From positions 1 through 61,627 of the forward strand of contig CADAZX010000023.1 in the NCBI GenBank assembly GCA_902792515.1: 61,627 bases of DNA, written 5' to 3'. Below, one piece after another: positions 55,312 through 61,627 of this stretch (its first letter is position 1; each line of letters opens with the position of its first letter). This DNA is from an uncultured Ruminococcus sp. (GTDB lineage Bacteria; Bacillota; Clostridia; UBA1212). A program made the position numbers and the translations under genes. Below the pieces are notes generated by a model. The model saw nothing but the letters and a program-made list of their open reading frames with translations, made no database searches and was not told where the DNA came from.

Positions 55312-56730
55312 ATGAAAAAAATTATTTCCCTGACGCTGGCAATTGTTCTCGCGCTCGTTCTGATGCTCGCAGGATGCACAAACGAGCAGGGCGGCAAGAG
55401 CGGCTCGAAGATTCCCGAAGGAAACGTGGAAGTCGTTTTCTATCACACAATGGGCCAGAACCTCCGCGGCGTTCTTCAGAAGTATATCGCCGAGTTCAAC
55501 AAGATTTACCCGAACATCACGATCAACGAGCAGTCCATCGGCGGTTACGACGACGTACGTGACCAGGTCATGAACGAGCTCATCGTCGGCAAGCAGCCCG
55601 CCATCACTTACTGCTACCCGGACCACGTTGCGTCCTATCTCCGCAGTAAGAAGGTCGTCGACCTCAACACATACATCGACGATCCCGAAGTAGGTCTCAC
55701 CGAAGCGCAAAAGAACGACTTCATCGCCGGCTACTACGCAGAAGGTTCTTCCTTCGCGGACCCGACCAAGATGTATACGCTTCCTTTCTCGAAGTCGACC
55801 GAGGTTCTCTATTACAACAAGACCTTCTTCGACAACAACGGGCTTAAGGTTCCGGACCACTGGTTCGCAAACGGCGATGCCGACGACACGTCCGTCGAGT
55901 ACGTGATCAAGAAGATCAAAGAGATCGAGCCCACCAGCATTCCGCTCGGCTACGACTCCGAGGCCAACTGGTTCATCACCATGACCGAGCAGCTCAAGAC
56001 TCCCTACACAAAGGCGTCCGATAAGGTAGAGGAGTGCTTCCTCTTCAACGACCCCGCCAACATTGAGTTCTGCACCAAGTTCCACGACTGGGCTCAAAAA
56101 GGCTTACTGACCACTCAGAAGATCTACGGTGCCTACACCTCCGGTCTCTTCACCAACAACAAAGAAAACGACGACGGCATCGTCATCCACTCCTACATCT
56201 CGATCGGCTCCTCAGCCGGCGCGACGCATCAGTGCCCGGCCAAGTCCGACAACGGCACGTACCCCTTCGAGGTCGGCATCGCTTCGATTCCGCAGTCCGA
56301 CGCCTCCAACAAGAAGGTTATCTCCCAGGGACCGTCCCTCTGCATGCTCAGCCAGAAGAACAAGGCCGTCAACGACGCGGCTTGGCTCTTCGTCAAGTAC
56401 CTGCTCACTTCGCCCGAGTTCCAGGCTGAATTTTCGATGACCTCCGGCTACGTTCCGGTACTCAAGTCCACGTTCGAGATGGACGCCTACAAAGAGTTCC
56501 TCGCCGGCGCCACCACCAATAAAGAAGGAATCGCGGCTCTTTCCGCGAAGATCTGCATGGAGCAGGAATCCTACTACTTCACGTCTCCGGCGTTTGTCGG
56601 TTCCTCCGAAGCGCGCGACCAGGTCGGCGGACTTCTCGTCTCCTGCCTCACCGCCGAAAACGCCTCTCAGGCCGATTTCGCGAAACTCTTCAAAGACGCC
56701 GTCGACCGCTGCATAACTCTCAACAAATAA
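55312..56730 (+). CDS. ABC transporter sugar-binding lipoprotein, UgpB-like family 1
   Basis: A 472-residue extracellular solute-binding lipoprotein. The signal peptide ends MLAGC (Cys22). VVFYHTMGQNLRGVLQKYIA and PNITINEQSIGGYDD are the start of the fold, KMYTLPFSKSTEVLYYNKTFF is the typical hinge segment, and the C-terminal lobe includes GPSLCMLSQKNKAVNDAAW. The protein captures its ligand outside the membrane and delivers it to the two upstream permeases. In this operon the binding protein comes last, whereas it is commonly first. AAGGAG precedes the ATG at 55312; the longer frame from 54748 overlaps the permease gene. Confidence 0.92.
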   Translation: MKKIISLTLAIVLALVLMLAGCTNEQGGKSGSKIPEGNVEVVFYHTMGQNLRGVLQKYIAEFNKIYPNITINEQSIGGYDDVRDQVMNELIVGKQPAITYCYPDHVASYLRSKKVVDLNTYIDDPEVGLTEAQKNDFIAGYYAEGSSFADPTKMYTLPFSKSTEVLYYNKTFFDNNGLKVPDHWFANGDADDTSVEYVIKKIKEIEPTSIPLGYDSEANWFITMTEQLKTPYTKASDKVEECFLFNDPANIEFCTKFHDWAQKGLLTTQKIYGAYTSGLFTNNKENDDGIVIHSYISIGSSAGATHQCPAKSDNGTYPFEVGIASIPQSDASNKKVISQGPSLCMLSQKNKAVNDAAWLFVKYLLTSPEFQAEFSMTSGYVPVLKSTFEMDAYKEFLAGATTNKEGIAALSAKICMEQESYYFTSPAFVGSSEARDQVGGLLVSCLTAENASQADFAKLFKDAVDRCITLNK

Positions 56731-56754
56731 TTATCACGCTGGTTAAGCGAAAAA

Positions 56755-56791
56755 GGGGCCGGCCCGATTCCGTATAAAGGCGGCCGGCCCC
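56755..56791. other. GC-rich hairpin downstream of the ABC operon
   Basis: GGGGCCGGCC (56755-56764) pairs perfectly with GGCCGGCCCC (56782-56791). There is no T run afterwards on the plus strand, so it is not a standard terminator there. AAAA precedes it. Confidence 0.5.
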
Positions 56792-56828
56792 GCCTCAAGA
56801 AACTTTTCCGGCGAAAACAGGAGGAATT

Positions 56829-58175
56829 ATGACACCAAGATTCACAATCCTCAAATATGCGAAAAAGACAGTGTGCCTGCTGCTCGTTTTGGCGCTGGCA
56901 CTGTCTCTCGTTCTTGCTGCAGGCTGCAAAAAGCCTTCCGGCGACCCTTCAAACGCGACAGCGGAGCCCGATATCGAAGGCAACTGGGAGTACGTACGCG
57001 ACGCTTCGCTTCCCGATTTCGGGACCATGGTCTCGCTCAATCCCTCGGGTCACGACGGCGACATCGACAAGACGGGCAGAGGACGCGTAACCGTCGAACA
57101 GTTCATCGACGGCGACACCGTTCACTTCTACAACAACTCGAAGACCGAGGTTATTAAGGCGCGCTTCCTCGCGATTGACACGCCCGAGTCGACCGGTCAC
57201 CAGGAGCCCTGGGGTCATCCCGCGTCCATCTACACAAAAACAAAACTCCGCAACGCAGAAGAGATCATTCTCGAGAGCGACACGGAAGGCGTCGTGGGCT
57301 TGGACGGCAACGGCCGCTACCTCTGCTGGGTCTGGTACCGCGAAAAGGGTTCGAACGTGTTCAGAAATCTCAACATCGAGATTCTCGCCGACGGCCTCGC
57401 AATGGGAAAGAGTACTTCTTCGACACGCTACGGTTCCGTGGCTTCCGAAGCTCTTCAGAGCGCGAGATCGAACAGGATCAACATGTACTCCGGCAAGCGC
57501 GATCCGCTTTTCTACTACGGCGAGACTGTCGAGCTTTCGATCAAATCGCTTGTCAGCAACAAGGACACATACAACGCTTACAAAGTCCGCTTTGAGGGCG
57601 TCGTAACGAAGGAGAGCGGGGGCGGCATCTACGTCGAGCAGTACGACGAGGACACGCAGCAGAGCTACGGAGTTTACGTCTATGGCGGCTACGCGCCTCT
57701 CGCCCCGAAGTTCCTTGTACCGGGCTACAGGCTTTCCGTCACGGGAACGGCCGACGACAACGAGAACTTCGGTTTCCAGGTTTCCGGCCTCACGTTCTCG
57801 CTTATAAACCCGACGGCGGACGACACGAAGATCCTCGAAAAGGACGTTGAAATAAAGCCGACGCTTATCACGGCCGACGACCTTACGAACAACCCGACGC
57901 TCGAAAACACCTTCGTCAGGCTCGAAAATCTCAAGATCGTCGACATCTACACGACGCACAGCACCACCGACAGCAACGGCGCGATGACGCTCACGTGCAG
58001 AACTCCCGACAACAAGACCGTCACTGTTAGAACGGTTCAGCTTACGAAAGACGGCGAGATCGTCACCGAAGAGTATTTCTCCGGGAAGACTGTCAACGTC
58101 GACGGCGTGTTCGTTTTCTACAACGGCAACCCGCAAATCACGCTTTTCGCGCTCTCCGACGTTCAGTTCGTGTAA
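56829..58175 (+). CDS. Secreted staphylococcal-nuclease-like lipoprotein with OB-type domain
   Basis: A 448-residue lipoprotein (signal peptide ending LAAGC, Cys33). The SNase domain (about 75-230) has EQFIDGDTVHFYN. Arg112 sits in ARFLAIDTPES, with Asp117 and Glu120, and Arg163 in GNGRYLCWVWY. These match the catalytic Arg, Ca-binding Asp, Glu and second Arg of staphylococcal nuclease, so it should cleave DNA or RNA with Ca2+. The C-terminal half (about 240-448; RFEGVVTKESGGGIYVEQYD, GYRLSVTGTADDNENFGFQV) is an OB-fold region like that of YhcR-type surface nucleases. GGAGG precedes ATG. The next gene encodes a lipoprotein with related OB-like repeats, which suggests a joint role in handling extracellular nucleic acid. 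Confidence 0.85.
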   Translation: MTPRFTILKYAKKTVCLLLVLALALSLVLAAGCKKPSGDPSNATAEPDIEGNWEYVRDASLPDFGTMVSLNPSGHDGDIDKTGRGRVTVEQFIDGDTVHFYNNSKTEVIKARFLAIDTPESTGHQEPWGHPASIYTKTKLRNAEEIILESDTEGVVGLDGNGRYLCWVWYREKGSNVFRNLNIEILADGLAMGKSTSSTRYGSVASEALQSARSNRINMYSGKRDPLFYYGETVELSIKSLVSNKDTYNAYKVRFEGVVTKESGGGIYVEQYDEDTQQSYGVYVYGGYAPLAPKFLVPGYRLSVTGTADDNENFGFQVSGLTFSLINPTADDTKILEKDVEIKPTLITADDLTNNPTLENTFVRLENLKIVDIYTTHSTTDSNGAMTLTCRTPDNKTVTVRTVQLTKDGEIVTEEYFSGKTVNVDGVFVFYNGNPQITLFALSDVQFV

Positions 58176-58233
58176 AAAACAGATTTTAAATCTCTTAACT
58201 ATATTTCATTTCACTTTGAGAAGGAGCAGTTTA

Positions 58234-61005
58234 ATGAAAAAAGTAATTTCTTTTGTCATCATCGCGCTGGCCCTCGTTTTAGTCTTCACGGCATGCAAAA
58301 AGCCCGAACAGCCGGGTGACGAACCCGCAAAGTTCAGCCAGCAGCTTGTTGACGACGCGGCGCAGATGATATACGACTACAACAAGCCGGGAGAGGACAA
58401 TTCCGTCGCGGGCAGCTTCACGCTCCCCAAGAAGGTTTTTGACTTCGAAGGCCTTGACCTCGACATCGACTGGACTGTCGAAGGCGGTGACGGTCTCGTA
58501 ACTCTCAACGACAAGGACGCCGAAAAAGTTCAGATCATCGTTGATCCTTACGCCGACAAGCAGACTCCGTTCACCGTCAAGGGCAACGTAAAAGGCGGCG
58601 AATTCTCCAAGGAAATCGCTTTCAACTACGTGATCAACGAGTTCAAGATTGCCGACTGGGCGTTCTGGGCCGAAAACACGAAGGACGTCGTCATGAACAT
58701 CCGCGGCACGGTCGTGGCGGTCTGCCCGTACAACGATGCTAACAAGAACGTCTGCGTATTCCTGCAGGATGCCGACGGAGAACACGGCTACTACGCGTAC
58801 AGATTAAAGTGCGAGTCTAAGGACAAGTGCGATCAGGACCTCGCTGTCGGCAACGTTATCATCGTCAACGGCACGACCTCGATCTACAACGGCTTCAGAG
58901 AGATGGGCTCGGGCTGCACGTACACGGCGATAATGGCCGCCGACGGCAGCTACCAGAAGGGTGAAGTTAAAGAGTTCTCAATGGACGACCTGTTTAACGG
59001 CAAGGCCATCGGCGACAACCTCGACCCGCGACAGGGCCTCATCGGCAAGATCACCGGCGCGACCGTCAAGAGCATCGACTGGAACTCCAACAACGCTGAC
59101 AACTTCTACGAGAAGGGCAGCGGATCGGTTTACGTCACTCTCACCAAGAACGACACCGAGTTCAAGCTCTACCTCTCGACCTCCAACACGCTCACGGTCG
59201 ACGAACTCAAGGCAGAGTACGAGAAGTTAGCAGTCGGCTACGTTGTCGACGTCAAGGGCCCGATCGCGTGGTACAACGGACCTCAGATCTATCCGATGCC
59301 GGGCGGCATTACGGTTGTCTCTACCGAAGTCGCTCCCGCCGACAAGATCGCAAGCGAATTCGCTGCCCTCAAGCTAGAGTCTCCCGTTAAAGAATCAAAA
59401 GAGATCGCTCTTCCCGCCACCGGCGCGAACTACACCGACGTGGCATACGAGTGGACTCTCGTTTCCGGCGACTCCGCCAAGATCGAAAACGGCAAGCTCG
59501 TGATCACTGCGGGCGACAAAGCTGACGTTATCAACCTTAAGGTGAAAGCGACATGCGGTTCCGAGACTCAGGAAAAGGATATCCCGGTTCACGTCATTCC
59601 CGAAAGCGCGGGCCAGGCCGCTCTCGTTGACCTTCTTTACTCGCTCGAGCAGGGTCAGCTCATCGAGGGACCGTTCACGCTCACAGGCGTCGTTACGAAG
59701 ATCGACACTCCCTACAGCGACCAGTACAAGAACGTTTCCGTAATCATCGTTGTCGACAACATCGAAGACAAGCCGGTTCTCTGCTACAGACTCGCGGGCG
59801 ACGGCTGCGACACGATCAAGGAAGGCGACACGATCACGGTTGAAGGCAACTTCAAGAACTACAACGGCAAGTTCGAGTACGACGCGGGCTGCAAGCTTCT
59901 CAAAAAGGAAAGCGGCGGCAGCGGCGAACAGACTGAAGATCCGACTCCCACGCCCGAAAATCCGTCTGTGGATCCTAACGACGCGGCGGCGGTTCTCAAC
60001 GCTCTCTACGCTCTCGGCGACAACGAGGCGCTTGAAGGAAAATACACGCTCACCGGCAATATCACCAAGATCGACACCGCGTGGAGCGACAGCTACAACA
60101 ACATCACCGTTACAATTGCAGTTGACGGCCACAGCGACAAGCCCGTTCAGTGCTTCAGACTCACCGGCGACGGCGCAAAGGACCTCAAGGTCGGCGACAA
60201 CATCACCGTAACAGGAACGCTCAAGCATTTCAACGACGGCAAAAACAACACCTACGAGTTCGACAAGGGCTGCACGCTTGACAAGGTAAACAGCGGCTCC
60301 CAGCCGACCGAAACCGAACAGCCTCCGGCCACCGAACCTCCCGCAACCGACGTTGGCGCGATCCTCGACGTTCTCTACGGCCTCGAAGACGGAAAAACTA
60401 CGACCGAAACTTACACTCTCTCCGGAACGATCACCAAGGTCGACACACCTTGGAACGATGGATTCAAAAACATTACCGTAACAATTGTTGTAGACGGCTA
60501 CGAGAGCAAGCCTGTCCAGTGCTTCAGGCTCGCGGGCGACGGCGCGAAGGACCTCAAGGTTGGCGACAAGATCACCGTTACCGGAAAGTTCAAGAACTAC
60601 AAAGGAACTCGCGAATTCGACGCGGCCTGCAGCCTTGACAGCATAGACTACGTTGCGCCTGCCGTCGAGACCGACGAAGACAAATACAAGACTCCCGAAG
60701 AGATCGTCAACGCGCTCTACGCGCTTGGCGACGGCGAGTTCCTCAACGGCACGTTCACACTCACCGGCAAGATCACAAAGATCGACACGGCCTGGAGTGA
60801 CGAGCATAAGAACATCACAGTTACTATCGTAGTCGGCGACATGACCGACAAGCCTGTTATGTGCTACAGACTCAAAGGAACCGGCGCCGAAAATCTTAAA
60901 GTCGACGACGTCATCACAGTAAAGGGCCAGCTCAAGAACTACGTCAAGAACAATACAAGCACGTACGAGTTCGACGCGGGCTGCGAGCTACTGTCAGTCA
61001 ACTGA
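58234..61005 (+). CDS. Lipoprotein with Ig-like domains and four tandem OB-like repeats
   Basis: A 923-residue lipoprotein (signal peptide ending VFTAC, Cys21). An Ig-like region (about 30-130) leads to a first OB-like domain (about 150-260; VCVFLQDADGEHGYYAYRLK). A spacer and a second Ig-like domain (about 385-455; YEWTLVSGDSAKIENGKLVI) follow. Then come four repeats of about 100 residues at roughly 462-556, 584-685, 707-804 and 822-923. Each repeat reads like ALYALGDGEFLNGTFTLTGK, then KIDT, KNITVTIVV, DKPVMCYRL, LKVDDVITVKG and a final AGC or KGC; two conserved Cys per repeat may form a disulfide. No catalytic motif is visible. OB folds and the neighbouring nuclease suggest nucleic-acid or oligosaccharide binding, which is inference. 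The ATG at 58234 is preceded by AAGGAG. Confidence 0.75.
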   Translation: MKKVISFVIIALALVLVFTACKKPEQPGDEPAKFSQQLVDDAAQMIYDYNKPGEDNSVAGSFTLPKKVFDFEGLDLDIDWTVEGGDGLVTLNDKDAEKVQIIVDPYADKQTPFTVKGNVKGGEFSKEIAFNYVINEFKIADWAFWAENTKDVVMNIRGTVVAVCPYNDANKNVCVFLQDADGEHGYYAYRLKCESKDKCDQDLAVGNVIIVNGTTSIYNGFREMGSGCTYTAIMAADGSYQKGEVKEFSMDDLFNGKAIGDNLDPRQGLIGKITGATVKSIDWNSNNADNFYEKGSGSVYVTLTKNDTEFKLYLSTSNTLTVDELKAEYEKLAVGYVVDVKGPIAWYNGPQIYPMPGGITVVSTEVAPADKIASEFAALKLESPVKESKEIALPATGANYTDVAYEWTLVSGDSAKIENGKLVITAGDKADVINLKVKATCGSETQEKDIPVHVIPESAGQAALVDLLYSLEQGQLIEGPFTLTGVVTKIDTPYSDQYKNVSVIIVVDNIEDKPVLCYRLAGDGCDTIKEGDTITVEGNFKNYNGKFEYDAGCKLLKKESGGSGEQTEDPTPTPENPSVDPNDAAAVLNALYALGDNEALEGKYTLTGNITKIDTAWSDSYNNITVTIAVDGHSDKPVQCFRLTGDGAKDLKVGDNITVTGTLKHFNDGKNNTYEFDKGCTLDKVNSGSQPTETEQPPATEPPATDVGAILDVLYGLEDGKTTTETYTLSGTITKVDTPWNDGFKNITVTIVVDGYESKPVQCFRLAGDGAKDLKVGDKITVTGKFKNYKGTREFDAACSLDSIDYVAPAVETDEDKYKTPEEIVNALYALGDGEFLNGTFTLTGKITKIDTAWSDEHKNITVTIVVGDMTDKPVMCYRLKGTGAENLKVDDVITVKGQLKNYVKNNTSTYEFDAGCELLSVN
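59617..61005 (+). repeat. Four imperfect tandem coding repeats of about 300-350 bases
   Basis: The DNA encoding the OB-like units repeats with clear nucleotide similarity; for example GACCTCAAGGTNGGCGACAA recurs near 60181 and 60550. Short Pro/Glu/Thr linkers separate the units. Repeats 2 and 3 are the most similar, pointing to recent duplication. Confidence 0.85.
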
Positions 61006-61014
61006 TTTAACTTA

Positions 61015-61064
61015 GCCGGCGCCTTGAAAAAGGGCTACAAAAGCCCCGCAAACGGGGCGCCGGC
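61015..61064. other. Nested hairpins with mutually exclusive inner stems
   Basis: An outer perfect stem GCCGGCGCC (61015-61023) with GGCGCCGGC (61056-61064) encloses GGGCT/AGCCC (61032-61036 with 61042-61046) and CCCCG/CGGGG (61044-61048 with 61053-61057). The inner stems share bases and cannot form together. CTTTTTG follows only after 9 further bases. It could be a terminator or a simple attenuator before the next secreted-protein gene. Confidence 0.5.
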
Positions 61065-61107
61065 GTACCGCGCTTTTTGAAAGCAAATTAATGGAGGTGC
61101 TTTCCGG

Positions 61108-61627
61108 ATGTTTAAGAAAGAATTATCACTTATACTCGCGTTCTGCATGATTTTCACGGCAGTGGTCTTCGGGAACGCGGTACGTTCGTCCGCTGATGCC
61201 GCTGTAGTCAACATTGACTTTTCGGCGCAAAACTACTCAAACGAGCAGGTCGTTGACACGCTCACAATCGGCGGCGTTACGGTAACCTTTGCCAAAGGCG
61301 AAGGCTCAAACGATCCCAAGTATTACGACACAGGAACGGGCATAAGATTTTACGGCGGCAACAGCATGACCGTTTCGTCTTCAGTCGCGATTACTCAGAT
61401 CAAATTCACGTTCACCCAGGAGAACGGAACACTCAGCGCCAGTGTCGGGACCCTCGACGAATCCACCTGGACAGGTTCAGCCGATTCCGTTACGATCACA
61501 AGAGCAACAGGCAAGGGCCACTTCAGAATCAAAGCGATTGAAGTAACTCTTGTCAGCGCGCCCGCAACAGAAACCGGAACCGAGACGACTCAGCCTGCGG
61601 AAGATCCTTCTCCCACCGGAGAACTCA
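61108..61627 (+). CDS. Secreted beta-sandwich protein, 3' truncated by window edge
   Basis: An open frame of 173 codons from the ATG at 61108 (GGAGG 10 bases upstream) runs off the window without a stop. A signal peptide (about 1-33; LILAFCMIFTAVVF, cleavage near RSSADA) is followed by a beta-rich domain. This contains VVNIDFSAQNY, TIGGVTVTFAKGEGSND, GTGIRFYGGNSMTVSS, KFTFTQENGTLSASVG and FRIKAIEVTLV, then a Thr/Pro/Glu-rich linker begins (ETTQPAEDPSPTG). Similar sandwiches precede OB or nuclease modules in other secreted proteins, which would fit the two genes upstream, but the rest is not visible. I do not recognise a named family. Confidence 0.75.
   Translation, partial: MFKKELSLILAFCMIFTAVVFGNAVRSSADAAVVNIDFSAQNYSNEQVVDTLTIGGVTVTFAKGEGSNDPKYYDTGTGIRFYGGNSMTVSSSVAITQIKFTFTQENGTLSASVGTLDESTWTGSADSVTITRATGKGHFRIKAIEVTLVSAPATETGTETTQPAEDPSPTGEL

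Noticed and set aside
56755..56791. Strong hairpin as a rho-independent terminator
   Set aside because: No T run follows on the plus strand; kept only as an unassigned hairpin.
56949..58136. Antisense 395-codon frame opposite the nuclease gene
   Set aside because: No homology-like motifs; the sense frame has a lipoprotein signal and intact SNase residues.
58181..58193. Palindrome AGATTTTAAATCT before the OB-repeat gene as operator
   Set aside because: A/T-rich and short, with no promoter clearly overlapping it; likely by chance.
59395..60807. Antisense open frame of 470 codons opposite the OB-repeat gene
   Set aside because: Caused by biased codon use in the repeated sense gene; Val/Glu/Arg-rich with no start signal, and the sense frame has a signal peptide and domain repeats.

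Overview
This 61.6 kb window looks like chromosome from an uncultured member of the Clostridia (Bacillota), probably a gut or rumen carbohydrate user. Supporting signs are strong GGAGG ribosome binding sites, TTGNNN/TATAAT promoters, a CIRCE-controlled groES-groEL operon, Mini-III, YhaM and AddB, a MutL of the endonuclease type, the split TIGR03960/DUF2344 radical SAM pair next to an RNase E/G relative, many lipoproteins, a probable sortase-type anchor, and cohesin- and dockerin-like modules. This assignment is inference. I see no phage, IS element, CRISPR array or rRNA. There is one tRNA, and no gene-free gap exceeds about 250 bases.

Layout. 1-20.7 kb is mainly carbohydrate metabolism: the end of a stalk-domain protein, a GH3 lipoprotein with discoidin-like modules, tRNA-Pro(CGG), a minus-strand operon (PHP phosphatase, then a GH2-fold protein that seems to lack both catalytic glutamates), a divergent operon (GH71/GH99-like protein, iron alcohol dehydrogenase), a TIM-barrel lipoprotein, and a divergent isomerase plus Gfo/Idh/MocA dehydrogenase pair. 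Then come a fused ABC exporter, a uridine-kinase-like protein and a frame-broken secreted five-bladed-propeller hydrolase with Ig-like domains. Both divergent intergenic regions hold good operator-like palindromes.

20.8-36.5 kb is housekeeping: yhaM, addB, a CCA-adding enzyme read in frame into a phosphoglucomutase whose metal-binding loop is missing, dnaE, the radical SAM/DUF2344/RNase E/G trio and a PlsC-type acyltransferase. 36.6-41.6 kb encodes cell-surface proteins: a discoidin protein with a PGTDPN stalk and a PTTGD anchor, a peptidoglycan-hydrolase-like protein ending in a dockerin-like module, and directly after it a membrane-anchored protein with a cohesin-like module. 41.6-51.0 kb returns to housekeeping: mutL-miaA, mrnC, rlmB, pcrA with a Gly/Tyr/Ser-rich linker, and groES-groEL.

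51.1-61.6 kb holds an RDD membrane protein with an operator-like palindrome inside its promoter, a complete sugar ABC importer (ATPase, two permeases, binding protein last), and a run of secreted proteins: a staphylococcal-nuclease-like lipoprotein, a lipoprotein with four tandem OB-like repeats, and a further secreted protein cut by the window edge. Together these suggest extracellular nucleic acid processing beside sugar uptake.

Most interesting points: the CCA enzyme/phosphoglucomutase read-through ORF and the phosphoglucomutase deletion, the dockerin/cohesin neighbour pair, the secreted nuclease/OB-repeat cluster, the GH2 pseudoenzyme, the low-complexity PcrA linker, and three uncharacterised operator-like palindromes. 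The coding lesions near 19.17 and 27.53 kb must be checked against reads before they are taken as biology.
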